A stretch of DNA of 64,000 bases from Shewanella surugensis (GCF_023284005.1 NZ_JAKIKS010000006.1:17393-81392); one strand, 5' to 3'; positions 29,031 through 39,333 are shown, counted from the first letter of the stretch. Numbers and translations are program-made. The notes: a model not told the origin generated them from the letters alone.

Positions 29031-31367
29031 TTATTCAGACGATGAGGTGACCGTTATCTCTGCTGGGACAGCATAAATATAGTCATTACCCTTGATTTTA
29101 TATTTCCCATTTAATAAGGTATAACCTTCATTATTATCTGTGCGGACTAGTCCAGCATTCTTACCGCCGTTACTGACACTCGCGATTGGATGGTTAGAAA
29201 CCGACCAATGGGTGTCCTCGCTTACATCCTGTTTTGAGCCTCCGGCATGTAGAAAGTAAGCATAGTATTTTTTGCCGTCGTGATCGTGGGTAGTCATATG
29301 TGTTATGTGCTGCCCATACGCATCTTCAATGACATAACCTACGATGTAATCCTTAACAACATCAACAGGAGTTGAAGCTGATAATTGCTGACTACCAGGC
29401 TGAGTGTAAGTAACCTTAATCTCAGTCTTACCCTCTTTAACCCCTGTAGCTAGACCTTTAGTATCAACTGCATTACTAATAGTAACGTAGTCTGTATCTT
29501 TACTGAACCAAGTGGTAGCAGGATCAGAGGTTACATCAGAGGTGCGTCCATCTGCATAATGAAGAGTCGCTGTATACTGCTTGTTGGTACCGAGATAAAG
29601 CAGTGGATTTAGGGGGGCTATACTAATGCTTTCCGTTTGGGCGGCAACGACGTTTAAGCTTGCATCATCGGTTAATAACGTGAGTCCCTGGTTATAAGTC
29701 GCTTTAATGGTGGTGTTGCCCGTGTCGGGCCCTCCGGCGTGTGCAATTCCGTAGCGGTCTATTGTCGCAATGTTCGTATACTTGCTGGACCAATCTACGT
29801 CCTTAGTGACATCATTTTTATGACCATCGGAGTCAGTCATTGTGGCAACATATTGCTGATACTGCTCTTCGGCTATGGTCTTGTCTTGGGGGGTGACCAG
29901 TAATGATAAAGCTAAGGCGCCAGTGACGGTTAAGGTTGCCTCATCGTTTAGTGATATGGCTCCTTGGTTATAAACCGCTGTAATGGTGGTGTCGCCCGTG
30001 TTGGGCCCCCCAGTGAATGCAAGTCCGGATGTAGGGGTTATTGTCGCCTTGTCCGTATCGCTGCTGGACCAAAACACCTCATCAGTGACATTATGGTTAT
30101 TGCCAGCAGAGTCTGTCATCGAGGCGTAATATTGCTCCGTATAGCCTATAGGGAGGCTCCACTGCTTAGGGGAGATCTTCAATGACACCGGGTGAGCTGA
30201 AGTGACAATGAGAGTGGCGTCTGCTGTTATATCTGAAAATGTAGCTGTGATTGTCGCTTCACCAACTCCTACAGCGTTTGCCTTCCCTGCTGTTTCATCA
30301 TCCATTTTGGCAACATATTCATTATCGCTCTCCCATACTGTCGTGCTATAAGCAGTGACATCCGCTGTAGTATCATCACTGTAGGTTGCTGTTGCCGTGT
30401 ATCGAGCAAATAAACCAACAATGGTGCTTGCTGTTGTCGGCGTGATGGATAGCTCGGTTACGTAAGCATCTGTGACGGTGAGGGAAGTACTGGCATCATT
30501 TGAATTATAAGAGACACTAATGGTGGTGGTACCTTCTGCTACTGATGTTGCGTAGCCAGTGTCGTCCCCTATAGTGGCTATACTGGTCTTGCTGCTTGAC
30601 CATGAGGTATTTGAATCTGTGGTGGCATCATAGGTAGTACCGTCACTGTAAGTCACCGTGGCGGTATATTGCAGCTCTTCTCCATTTGCGATGGAGTCAT
30701 CTGTCGGAGAGATATCAAATGTCGTAACAGTGACGGCATCAACAGTAAGATCTGTGCTATCAGAGAGATCATCGTTATTATTAAGAATAGCACTAATACT
30801 TGTCTCGCAATCTGCGCTCACATCGAGGGCTTGAGCCAGTCCAGGAGTGGTATCACCAGAGCTTTCTATGGTGGCGCAGCTTGTATTACTGCTGCTCCAA
30901 ACAATGCCGTCGTCATCGGTGACATCTGAACTGGTATCGTCTTCATAATACAAGGTCGCGGTGTATTGTTGTTGTGTACCCTGCTGAATGGTTTCATCGA
31001 CAGGGGTCACCACTAAAGAGGTTGGAGTAGAACTGAAAACATACAGCGTTGCAGTCGCGCTGACACCCTTTAGGCTGGCGGTGATAGTAACGTTTCCTTC
31101 ACTTACCCCTGTAGCAACGCCCGTATCAACGGTGGCAATACTGGTATCGCTACTGTACCAGTCTGCATAATGGGTTACCGTTGAGGTACTGTTATCGCTG
31201 TAAGTGGCGATAAGTGAATAAGCTTGGGTGTCATCAATACCAATGTATGCGGTAGCGGGTGATAGAGATAATGCCGTAATATCATCTCTATCAGCATCGG
31301 CGCTGTCACAGGCACTGAGTAGAAAGATGGATATAAATAGAGTGAACCACTTAGCGATAGATGTCAT
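29031..31367 (-). CDS. Lipoprotein with about eight bacterial Ig-like (Big-2) domains
   Basis: 778 residues from the ATG at 31367; a TTG one codon upstream is the only alternative, and AAGGA is seven to eight bases before the ATG. A lipoprotein signal ends in LLSAC (Cys about residue 20). Behind it are about eight repeats of 80-100 residues, each with a VTP/ISP start, QYTATxxYxDxTxxDVT and WSSSxTxxATI, closing with a TxVT strand. That is the Big-2 / invasin-like immunoglobulin fold. The last repeat diverges most (YVIEDAYGQHITHMTTHDHD). The protein is probably surface- or periplasm-displayed, with structural or adhesive function. It lies 87 bp upstream of nothing on its own strand except the outer-membrane barrel gene, which may be cotranscribed ahead of it. 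Confidence 0.85.
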   Translation of the reverse strand: MTSIAKWFTLFISIFLLSACDSADADRDDITALSLSPATAYIGIDDTQAYSLIATYSDNSTSTVTHYADWYSSDTSIATVDTGVATGVSEGNVTITASLKGVSATATLYVFSSTPTSLVVTPVDETIQQGTQQQYTATLYYEDDTSSDVTDDDGIVWSSSNTSCATIESSGDTTPGLAQALDVSADCETSISAILNNNDDLSDSTDLTVDAVTVTTFDISPTDDSIANGEELQYTATVTYSDGTTYDATTDSNTSWSSSKTSIATIGDDTGYATSVAEGTTTISVSYNSNDASTSLTVTDAYVTELSITPTTASTIVGLFARYTATATYSDDTTADVTAYSTTVWESDNEYVAKMDDETAGKANAVGVGEATITATFSDITADATLIVTSAHPVSLKISPKQWSLPIGYTEQYYASMTDSAGNNHNVTDEVFWSSSDTDKATITPTSGLAFTGGPNTGDTTITAVYNQGAISLNDEATLTVTGALALSLLVTPQDKTIAEEQYQQYVATMTDSDGHKNDVTKDVDWSSKYTNIATIDRYGIAHAGGPDTGNTTIKATYNQGLTLLTDDASLNVVAAQTESISIAPLNPLLYLGTNKQYTATLHYADGRTSDVTSDPATTWFSKDTDYVTISNAVDTKGLATGVKEGKTEIKVTYTQPGSQQLSASTPVDVVKDYIVGYVIEDAYGQHITHMTTHDHDGKKYYAYFLHAGGSKQDVSEDTHWSVSNHPIASVSNGGKNAGLVRTDNNEGYTLLNGKYKIKGNDYIYAVPAEITVTSSSE

Positions 31368-31454
31368 CAAGGTGTCCTTTAATTAATCTCATCCCAATCA
31401 TTGGGAAGTTATAGATATTAGCTGTAAAGCTTAAACTGAATTATGTTTAAATCT

Positions 31455-32081
31455 TTATTGCCCAAATTGCATGACAATGCCAAGCATGACACTTAATGAG
31501 CCGAAATCTTTCATGGTATCTCGGCCATCATAATCGGTGACATTAAGATTTAAATCATAAACATCATAACGGGTACTGAAATCGAGCCCTATTAGTTCGC
31601 TAAATTGATATGTAAGTCCTGCGCTAACAGAGCCACTTAAACTTGTCGCACTTTTTGATTCGATATCAAATCCTGCAACAGGCGTTTCTTTCCAATCAGC
31701 ATAAGCGAGGCCGATACCACCAGAGAGGTGGAGAAATAACGCGTCGTGATCAAACATAAAGTCGTGTCTTATTCCGGCGGTGAAAAGATGAATATTTCTA
31801 TCACTGTGTTCGAGTAAGGCATAATCCAAGTAGGGTTGATATTCTTCGGCTAACGTTTTGGCAAAGAGTATGTTGAGATTATAAGCGGTGCCACTATTAT
31901 CGTAATGGTATGAGCTATCTACTGTCCCATAACGCTGATTTTTACTGTTGTAGGCTTTACTGTATCCAGCGGCTAAGGTGAGTTTATCGACGGCGAAGGC
32001 ACTTCGTTTTTGAGGTGACTCTTCAGCAAAAATTTGTGGTGATAAAAAAAGTATAGGGAGCATCCAAGTTGCTTTCATCAT
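31455..32081 (-). CDS. Small outer-membrane beta-barrel protein
   Basis: 208 residues. A signal peptide (MLPILFLSPQIFA, cleavage before EESPQ) is followed by alternating strands such as YQPYLDYALLEHS, FTAGIRHDFMF, LSGGIGLAYADW and GSVSAGLTYQF. The protein ends with VMLGIVMQFGQ, close to the usual terminal aromatic signature, though the last residue is Gln rather than Phe. It is likely an 8-stranded OmpA/OmpW-like barrel of unknown role. The Big-2 lipoprotein gene follows 87 bp downstream on the same strand, suggesting a shared surface function (inference). Confidence 0.8.
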   Translation of the reverse strand: MMKATWMLPILFLSPQIFAEESPQKRSAFAVDKLTLAAGYSKAYNSKNQRYGTVDSSYHYDNSGTAYNLNILFAKTLAEEYQPYLDYALLEHSDRNIHLFTAGIRHDFMFDHDALFLHLSGGIGLAYADWKETPVAGFDIESKSATSLSGSVSAGLTYQFSELIGLDFSTRYDVYDLNLNVTDYDGRDTMKDFGSLSVMLGIVMQFGQ

Positions 32082-32161
32082 TATATAACCTTTCTATTAA
32101 TTTATATGAAGTATAGAAAGGGATTAAGCGATTGCTAATTTTTTTTGAAGAAATTTTCACA

Positions 32162-33619
32162 TTACAATAATGGACTGAATTGATAAAAAAACTGTTCTAT
32201 AATGCGCTTCCATAGGGAGCGCATTTCCCATTCTTTTAGATCGATCCTAATAGAGTCATCGATATAATCTTGCTGTAACGCCACTAAGGCACCCGTAAAG
32301 CCGGGTTCCTCTACTGCTAAGGTGAGCTCAAAGTTGAGCCATAGGCTACGCATATCTAAATTAACGGTACCGATCAAGCTGAGTTGTTCATCAATGACGA
32401 CGGATTTAGTGTGTAGTAGTCCCTGCTGAAAACGATAAAGCTTGACACCTGCTTGGAGTAATTCACTAAAAAATGAACGGCTTGCCCATTCGACCATGAG
32501 AGAGTCGCTGCGAGCGGGGATGATGATACTGACATCAATGCCTTTTTGGGCAGCGCTAATAAGGGCAAAGATTAAGTGTTCGCTAGGGATAAAGTAAGGT
32601 GTTGTAATGATAATACTGCTTTGAGCTTGATAAATACTTTGTAATAGGACCTGATGAATGATTTCGTAACGTATTCCTGGTCCTGAAGGGATCACTTGCA
32701 CGCAGTTTGGAGGCGCATAAGGGGGCGTTGGCGTATTATCCGGTAATTGAGGTAGTTCTCTGAACTGAGTTTCAACCTCCCAATCCCACGCATGGATACA
32801 ATTCAAAACAGGCACGCTGGCGCCTTGTATTCGTACCATGACATCAATCCATTTACCGACGCCTGCATTGATATTAAAATAATCAGGATCCACTAAATTC
32901 ATGGATCCTGTGTATCCGATTTTATTGTCTATGACAATTATCTTTCTGTGCATTCTAAGGTCTATTCGGCGAATAAAAGCCCTAAAAGGGGACACTTCTA
33001 AGACTTTAACCAATTGTATTCCTGAATTTTTCATTAATAGCGGCCAAGGCGTTTTGAAGAACTTTTGACTCCCCGCTGAATCTAATAATACTTTAACCGC
33101 CACACCTTTATTGGCAGCATTAATCAGTGCATTAGCCACTTCATTTGCCATGCCTCCAGGGTGCCAAATATAAAATTCAAAATGGATACTGTATTTAGCT
33201 TGCTCTATGTCTTTAATCAGCGAGTTGAGAATAATATGCGGATCACGCAGTAAACTAAGGCGATTATTATAGAGTGAAGGAATTCCTAATCTATTGATAC
33301 AAAGAGTATTAATGTTTCGAGCATAGCTACTCATGTAGTGGGGTTTATATTGTTCTAAAGAACAGAGGCTACCAAACCAGCGTTGGTAAGGTTTGAACAT
33401 TTCTTGCGTTCTGGCGGCTCGTTTACTGCCGATGTTATGTTCACCAAAGAGTAAATAAGCGATGATGCCACCAAATGGAAGGATATAAATAATCATTAAC
33501 CAAGCAAAGGAGACACCAATAGCGCGACGTTGAATGATGATCCTTGCGGTGACGGCCGCAATGATCATCCAGTAAGTAAATACGGCAATGAAAGTGATAA
33601 TATAATGAAAACGTTCCAT
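32162..33619 (-). CDS. cls: Cardiolipin synthase (phospholipase-D type)
   Basis: 485 residues. Two N-terminal membrane segments (about residues 5-30 and 38-58) precede two HxKxxxxD motifs: H224/K226/D231 in MHRKIIVID and H403/K405/D410 in LHTKSVVID. This is the ClsA layout; it condenses phosphatidylglycerol molecules to cardiolipin at the inner membrane. It could be any of the ClsA-type paralogues. It is transcribed towards the barrel gene, 80 bp away. Confidence 0.93.
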   Translation of the reverse strand: MERFHYIITFIAVFTYWMIIAAVTARIIIQRRAIGVSFAWLMIIYILPFGGIIAYLLFGEHNIGSKRAARTQEMFKPYQRWFGSLCSLEQYKPHYMSSYARNINTLCINRLGIPSLYNNRLSLLRDPHIILNSLIKDIEQAKYSIHFEFYIWHPGGMANEVANALINAANKGVAVKVLLDSAGSQKFFKTPWPLLMKNSGIQLVKVLEVSPFRAFIRRIDLRMHRKIIVIDNKIGYTGSMNLVDPDYFNINAGVGKWIDVMVRIQGASVPVLNCIHAWDWEVETQFRELPQLPDNTPTPPYAPPNCVQVIPSGPGIRYEIIHQVLLQSIYQAQSSIIITTPYFIPSEHLIFALISAAQKGIDVSIIIPARSDSLMVEWASRSFFSELLQAGVKLYRFQQGLLHTKSVVIDEQLSLIGTVNLDMRSLWLNFELTLAVEEPGFTGALVALQQDYIDDSIRIDLKEWEMRSLWKRIIEQFFYQFSPLL

Positions 33620-33834
33620 TCAACATCAATACACAATAATGATTATCTATTAAGAAGTGTGGATTCTTTTGACTTAAAAAGATAGCCTTAAATGGTATTT
33701 GCATTCATTTCGTCAAACAAGTGGTTAGTCGCGACTGTGGAATATTGAAGTTTGTTGTATTTTGATTCCGCATCTTCAAGTAGCTTGGGTATATACTTTT
33801 AAATATGTTTTTTAGAATAGGTGCGATATCACAC

Positions 33835-34689
33835 ATGACAAAACGGAAGAAAATCATATTAATTTCAATATTTGGTTTTTTTTTAGTGAGTTATACTGAC
33901 TTGAGTTATGTGTTTTCGTTAAATAATATGCCTAAGGTCTTAAGTAATGAAGTCATTAGCACGATTAAACAACCTTGCGTATACAAACAAACAGGGGGAA
34001 ATATTGATAAAAAGGGTCAATTGAGTCTGGCTATATGGAATATTTATAAGCAACAAAAGCCAAATTGGTTACCTCAACTGAGTGAATTAGTCGAAAAAAA
34101 TAATTTAGTCTTATTACAAGAAGCCAAATTATCCTCTTCGTTGTTGAATTATTTATCATCATCGTCATCCGTTTATTTTATGGCTGAAGCCTTTAGAATA
34201 GGGCGATCTTCCGTTGGTGTGATGACCATTAGTGATACGATGAGTTTGAGGACGTGTGCGTTGTTATCTGCTGAGCCTTGGATTCGATTTCCTAAATCAA
34301 CACTCATTTCGGTGTATGCGTTATCCAATGGTCAAAATTTACTCGTTGTGAATTTACACGGGATTAACTTCGATTGGCGATTAATACATTATAAAGAGCA
34401 ATTCAAAGCTCTTGCTGATTTTTTTATGGATCATGAGGGACCAGCGATCCTTGCTGGGGATTTTAACACTTGGCGATTAGAGCGACAGGCCGTAGTGGAT
34501 CAGTTTGCGCACTCATGGGGGTTAACGGAAGCAAGGTTCACTGTTGATCAAAGAATATCGGCGTTCAATTATCCATTAGACCATTTATATTATCGTGAAC
34601 TTGAGCTCATAAGTGCGAATGCTTTTGAAACTCAAGCATCTGATCACTCGCCTATTATAGCGACTTTTAAGTTGATTGATGAGCCGTAA
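33835..34689 (+). CDS. Endonuclease/exonuclease/phosphatase-family protein, YafD-like
   Basis: 284 residues from the ATG at 33835 (MTKRKKIILISIFGFFLVSY), which puts an N-terminal signal or anchor first. An ATG at 33805 would add ten residues but lacks a ribosome site. The catalytic landmarks of the EEP fold are present: AIWNIYKQ, LLQEAKLS (metal-binding Glu), NLHGINF, LAGDFNTW and the terminal SDHSPI. The family includes Mg-dependent nucleases, phosphodiesterases and sphingomyelinase-like enzymes. With an N-terminal hydrophobic segment it probably works at the membrane or in the periplasm. The substrate is unknown. Confidence 0.85.
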   Translation: MTKRKKIILISIFGFFLVSYTDLSYVFSLNNMPKVLSNEVISTIKQPCVYKQTGGNIDKKGQLSLAIWNIYKQQKPNWLPQLSELVEKNNLVLLQEAKLSSSLLNYLSSSSSVYFMAEAFRIGRSSVGVMTISDTMSLRTCALLSAEPWIRFPKSTLISVYALSNGQNLLVVNLHGINFDWRLIHYKEQFKALADFFMDHEGPAILAGDFNTWRLERQAVVDQFAHSWGLTEARFTVDQRISAFNYPLDHLYYRELELISANAFETQASDHSPIIATFKLIDEP

Positions 34690-35679
34690 ATTTACCACTA
34701 AATAGGGTTTTGATATTGTTGATCCTCCAATAGTCATGATCCCTTTTTTGTTGCTCAATTTTTTCAAGTACTCATTTCATATCAAAATATGATCCTTTGT
34801 AAGTGATTATGTTCTAATGACTGACTTGGTTATGAACTCCCATCAGAGATGAAAAAGAGCTAATACTTTATTTTTATTGATGAGTCTGTCTAGAACCTGC
34901 TTATAATAAGGTGAATTTAATATTGATGTCATAAAAGACGTGAATAATGGCCTAGTTGAGAGAATAGTCTTGAATCAGAGGAGCAGTATAGAGTCATTAT
35001 ACTATATTCATTATATTGACTGGTTTTATTTATATGTTTGATAAATAATAGTTTAAATGCTCTGTAGACGTGAGGTGTAAGCTGTTTTCTATGCCGATGA
35101 TAGAATATGAATTTACAATTAAAAAAGTCGTTTAAGTGTATTATTTAATCTATATGTGTTTTATTTGTGCTTTTTTGGTTTTGTTACTGTTATTTATAGT
35201 TGCCTTGTTAACCTTCCGTTTACTTTACATTGGTTTTATAAGGTGTTAAATAAAATTAACTGGAGATTAATATCGATTCCATTTGTGGTTATCTGTATGA
35301 TATTAATGGTTTTTTACTGTTTAATCTTTGTTTGGTTCGATTTAACAAAATGAGATATTAGTTTTTATTACTTGTCTATATGACTTAGCTGTATTACTTT
35401 CAGTATATCAATAAACGGTTATTAATATGATGATTTAATTGGTTTCGATATTATTTTTAATACCTGATGTTATGAGTTTTTTTGTTAATTTAAATTTAAT
35501 GGTATTGACGAAGTTTGGTTTTAAATTTCTATATTTAGAAGGTTTTTTGCCTTAGGCTTAAATTGTTTAAACAGTTATGGTATAAAAACTCAAGTTTGGT
35601 ATAAAAACTCAAAAATAGGTTTAATGGAATACCATTTCCATGGAACCTATGAATTGAGGTAAAGAGAGAGGTAAATAGA
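34690..35679 (+). other. AT-rich 990-bp region upstream of the T6SS locus
   Basis: No gene with family support. It is very AT-rich and contains the promoter region of the T6SS operon, including the 16-bp direct repeats at 35578-35612 and short inverted repeats of TGGAA/TTCCA at 35623-35645. A 65-codon hydrophobic frame at 35156-35353 starts with GTG without a ribosome site and is not annotated. Confidence 0.5.
35578..35612 (+). repeat. Tandem 16-bp direct repeat before tssA
   Basis: TGGTATAAAAACTCAA occurs at 35578-35593 and again at 35597-35612, a 19-bp period (close to two helical turns), 68 bp before the tssA start. Just downstream the sequence AATGGAATACCATTTCCAT forms an inverted repeat. 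Position and spacing suggest a regulator-binding site or a duplicated promoter element. Confidence 0.6.
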
Positions 35680-37332
35680 TTGATTTATATAGATAATTTG
35701 TCTCTATTAGGAGTGACGCCAATTTCAGCAGATAAACCTGCTGGGGATAATATTAGTGTTGATAATGATTTTGAGAACTTAAAACGAGAAATAGAAAAAC
35801 ATAATTCTTATTCAGCAGAGCGTGAAGCCGTTAATTGGAAAACCGTTGAAACCTTGGGGTATAAGCTCCTGTCTCAAAAATCTAAACATTTTCAAGTTGC
35901 TGCTTATTGGGGCGCAGCACGTATTCAATTGGCTGGTTTTCAAGGGATAATTGATTCATCATCTTTATTTAAAGGCTTAGTAGAGCATTTTTGGGATTCG
36001 GCTTGGCCTGCCGTTAAGCGCCTTAAAGGCAGAATGAATTCCGTTCAATGGTGGTTAGATAGCAGTTATCGTTGGGCAGAACATTATGAAGGGCCCAAAA
36101 TTGATCCGGTGTTAATTGATAAAGCAGTTGAGCTTATCTCTGAATTTGAAGCATTATTGGAAAATCAATGTGAATGTGATGATGTGCCAATAATGAGAGG
36201 ATTAATTAGCAGTATTAAACGGTTACCCGTTAAGGAAAGTCAAGTTGTATTGCCCATTGAGGATATGGTCACAACTGAAGCGCTAGAAATAGATACGAGT
36301 TCCGTTGTTGAAAATGTGATTGCGGAAAAAGGACCGATTGATGATGAGTCGATTACTCATGATATTGAAACCGGTCAGCTTGAGTTAACGTCAGAGCTAC
36401 CTAGTGTCAAACCTAAACAGCAGAGCAATGCAGCAGCGCCTATACCGACATTGGATGATATGTCATTGCCCGATGACGATATTAAAGTCGGTATGTCTTT
36501 ACTTTTACGCTCTGCAGATAAAATCTTTCGGCAGGATATGAATGAAGCGTCGAGTTATCATTTAAGGCGTTTAGCGGTTTGGTCGGCATTAAGTCAAGCG
36601 CCAACCGTCATTTCTGGAAATAAAACACGTTTACCTTCACCTGCTACTGAAGATAAGAATATTTTAAGAATATCATTAGATGATGGGACGCCTTCAAAGG
36701 TGATAACGTGCTGTGAAAATCGAGTCAGTCAGTATTTATTTTGGTTAGATTTGAGCTTCCATACTTATACGGCGTTAAAAAACTTGGGCAATGAGTCGGC
36801 GATGATAGCGATAGAAGCTGCAGTACTCGATTTCGACCATCGTTGTCCAGAAGTGAAAAACCTCTGTTTTGATGATGGGTTACCTTTTGCTGGGCCTGAT
36901 ACCTTAATGTGGCTGCAAAGTTTGAAAGGGTCGGAAGAGTCAAATACACTCAGTGAGTGTGATTTACTCTTATCCGAAGCCAAAGTATTGAGTGCTGGGG
37001 GGCATTTTAATGATGCCATTATTAAGTTAACCGGATCAATTAACCGTGTTACGCTAGCTGAAGAGTGTCAGATTAGAATTTTACTTGCTGAAATAATGAG
37101 CAAAGCGGGTGCGACCTTACTTGCCATTGAGCATATTAATACGGCAATAGGCTATATTGATGCGCATAAACTGAATGAATGGTCTCCAAAGTTAGCATTA
37201 GAGATTTTGCGTTGTGCCTATGAATTGATGCGTGCGGCAGAAAATATAGAGCAGTCAAATGAAATATTGAAACGGGTGAATATGATTGATCCTGCTATGG
37301 CAATGACATTGCAGACAGTTCAACAATTTTAA
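35680..37332 (+). CDS. tssA: T6SS protein TssA (ImpA N-terminal / VasJ type)
   Basis: 550 residues. The N-terminal ImpA-related domain covers about residues 15-125 (AVNWKTVETLGYKLLSQKSK, YWGAARIQLAGFQG, FWDSAWPAVKRLKGRM). After a variable acidic linker (about 180-260) a C-terminal VasJ-like helical domain follows (HLRRLAVWSAL, PFAGPDTLMWLQ). TssA helps start and stabilise sheath polymerisation from the baseplate. The start is TTG at 35680 with GAGAGG at 35666-35671. It opens the T6SS operon and is 21 bp from tssB. Confidence 0.9.
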   Translation: MIYIDNLSLLGVTPISADKPAGDNISVDNDFENLKREIEKHNSYSAEREAVNWKTVETLGYKLLSQKSKHFQVAAYWGAARIQLAGFQGIIDSSSLFKGLVEHFWDSAWPAVKRLKGRMNSVQWWLDSSYRWAEHYEGPKIDPVLIDKAVELISEFEALLENQCECDDVPIMRGLISSIKRLPVKESQVVLPIEDMVTTEALEIDTSSVVENVIAEKGPIDDESITHDIETGQLELTSELPSVKPKQQSNAAAPIPTLDDMSLPDDDIKVGMSLLLRSADKIFRQDMNEASSYHLRRLAVWSALSQAPTVISGNKTRLPSPATEDKNILRISLDDGTPSKVITCCENRVSQYLFWLDLSFHTYTALKNLGNESAMIAIEAAVLDFDHRCPEVKNLCFDDGLPFAGPDTLMWLQSLKGSEESNTLSECDLLLSEAKVLSAGGHFNDAIIKLTGSINRVTLAEECQIRILLAEIMSKAGATLLAIEHINTAIGYIDAHKLNEWSPKLALEILRCAYELMRAAENIEQSNEILKRVNMIDPAMAMTLQTVQQF

Positions 37333-37353
37333 TTTTTAGAATGAGGAATGATT

Positions 37354-37845
37354 ATGAGTAGTAAAGGTTCTATCGCACCGAAAGAAAGAGTCAATATTGT
37401 TTATAAGCCTGATACAGGTGATGCGGCAGAAGAAGTGGAGTTACCCCTTAAAGTTTTAGTCATGGGAGATTTTACTTTAGCGCAAGATGATCGTTCAATT
37501 GAAGATCGTCACCCAGTAAACATTGATAAAGATAATTTCAATGATGTGTTGCAAGCACAGAATATCGTGGTTGACTTGGTTGTCCCTGGGAAGTTAGCAG
37601 GTCAAGATAGCGATGAAATGGCCGTTAAACTGGCTTTAAATACGATGAAAGATTTCGAGCCAGATCAAATTATTCAGCAAGTACCAGAGTTGGCTAAATT
37701 ACTTGAATTAAGGGAAGCGTTGAAAGCATTAAAAAGCCCGTTAAGTAATATTCCAGATTTTAGAAAGAAGATCCAAAGTTTAGTTCAAGATGATTCAGCA
37801 CGTGATGCATTAATGAAAGAACTTGGTATAGACGAAGCAGAGTAA
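37354..37845 (+). CDS. tssB: T6SS contractile sheath small subunit TssB
   Basis: 163 residues from the ATG at 37354; GAGGA at 37343-37347 fits this start better than the ATG at 37348. KERVNIVYKPDTGDA near the N-terminus and LPLKVLVMGDFT are signature segments of the VipA/TssB family. FRKKIQSLVQD marks the C-terminal helix. It assembles with TssC into the contractile sheath in the cytoplasm. tssC follows 12 bp downstream. Confidence 0.96.
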   Translation: MSSKGSIAPKERVNIVYKPDTGDAAEEVELPLKVLVMGDFTLAQDDRSIEDRHPVNIDKDNFNDVLQAQNIVVDLVVPGKLAGQDSDEMAVKLALNTMKDFEPDQIIQQVPELAKLLELREALKALKSPLSNIPDFRKKIQSLVQDDSARDALMKELGIDEAE

Positions 37846-37857
37846 GGAGAAGCACAA

Positions 37858-39333
37858 ATGGCTGAACAAAAAGACGTTGAACAAACATCAGGCGCGACAG
37901 AAGGTAACTTACTAGACGAGATAGTCCAAGCAACCCGTCTAAGCCCTGATGATCAAGCATACTCTGTGACAAGAACAGGCTTACAAGAGCTGCTGAAAGG
38001 CCTTGTGCAGCCTGAAAAAAAAGGGGCTAAAATTTCAGGAGAGTTATTGGATGTCATGATCGGTGAGCTTGATCAGCAATTGTCTGCTCAAGTGAATGAA
38101 ATTTTACATGATGACCAGTTTAAACAATTAGAAAGCGCGTGGCGTGGATTAAAATTCTTAATCGATCGTACTGACTTTAGAGAAAACGTAAAGATCGAAT
38201 ACGTGAATATTTCTAAACAAGATTTGATGGATGATTTTGAAGACAGCCCTGAAATTGTACAATCAGGCTTATATCGCACTGCCTATACTGCCGAATATGG
38301 GCAATTTGGTGGTCAGCCTTATGGCACGATTGTTGGAAACTATGATTTTAGTCCTTCTTCTCCTGATATGGCATTATTAAAGAATTTATCCGCAGTTTCT
38401 GCCATGTCACATGCGCCGTTCATTGCCGCTGCCGGCCCAGAGTTTTTTGGCATACAAGCATGGGAAGAGTTACCTCGTCTTAAAGATTTACAAGCGATAT
38501 TTGAAGGGCCGCAATATACCAAGTGGCGCTCATTTAGAGAAAGTGATGATTCGCGTTATGTCGCCTTAACTTTACCACGATTTTTATTACGGTTACCTTA
38601 TAGCCAAGAGGAAAACCCGAGTAAATTGTTTAATTATAATGAATCGGTGAGTAACGGCGATAAAGATTTTTGTTGGGGTAACACCGCTTTTGCTTTTGCT
38701 AATAGAATTACCGATAGTTTCGCCCAATATCGTTGGTGTGCCAATATTGTTGGCCCACAGGGCGGCGGTGCCGTAGAAGATTTACCTGTACACCAATTTG
38801 AGTCTATGGGTGAAGTAAAAAGCAAAGTACCGACTCAAGTGTTGGTATCAGAGCGCCGTGAATATGAACTCGCAGAAGAAGGCTTTATTTGTCTAACCAT
38901 GCGTAAGGGCAGTGATAATGCGGCTTTTTTCTCGGCTAATTCTTGCCAAAAACCTAAGAGTTTTGGCAATTCACCAGAGGGTAAAGAGGCCGAAACCAAT
39001 TATAAACTATCGACTCAGTTACCTTATATGATGGTGATGGACAGATTAGCTCATTACATTAAAGTATTGCAGCGGGAAAATATCGGTCTATGGAAAGAAC
39101 GTCAAGATCTGGATCGGGAATTGAATAAGTGGATCGGTCAATATGTTACAGAGATGGATAATCCAGATGCGAGCGTGCGTAGTCGTCGGCCTTTACGAGC
39201 TGCGAAGATTACCGTGAGTGATGTGCCTGGCGATCCAGGTTGGTATCAAGTATCAATCAGTGCAAGGCCTCACTTTAAATATATGGGTGCCTCTTTCACT
39301 TTATCGCTAGTGGGTAAGTTGGATAAAGATTAA
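37858..39333 (+). CDS. tssC: T6SS contractile sheath large subunit TssC
   Basis: 491 residues, normal length. Signatures of VipB/TssC include LESAWRGLKFLIDRT, YGTIVGNYDF, FIAAAGPEFFG, ALTLPRFLLRLPY, CANIVGPQGGGAVEDLPVH and the C-terminal PGWYQVSISARPHFKYMGA. It forms the sheath with TssB and carries the region remodelled by ClpV after contraction. AAGGAGAAG precedes the ATG. A 441-bp gap follows before hcp. Confidence 0.97.
   Translation: MAEQKDVEQTSGATEGNLLDEIVQATRLSPDDQAYSVTRTGLQELLKGLVQPEKKGAKISGELLDVMIGELDQQLSAQVNEILHDDQFKQLESAWRGLKFLIDRTDFRENVKIEYVNISKQDLMDDFEDSPEIVQSGLYRTAYTAEYGQFGGQPYGTIVGNYDFSPSSPDMALLKNLSAVSAMSHAPFIAAAGPEFFGIQAWEELPRLKDLQAIFEGPQYTKWRSFRESDDSRYVALTLPRFLLRLPYSQEENPSKLFNYNESVSNGDKDFCWGNTAFAFANRITDSFAQYRWCANIVGPQGGGAVEDLPVHQFESMGEVKSKVPTQVLVSERREYELAEEGFICLTMRKGSDNAAFFSANSCQKPKSFGNSPEGKEAETNYKLSTQLPYMMVMDRLAHYIKVLQRENIGLWKERQDLDRELNKWIGQYVTEMDNPDASVRSRRPLRAAKITVSDVPGDPGWYQVSISARPHFKYMGASFTLSLVGKLDKD

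Noticed and set aside
35156..35353. 65-codon hydrophobic frame upstream of tssA
   Set aside because: GTG start, no ribosome site, AT-rich sequence that yields Phe/Leu/Ile-rich frames by chance.
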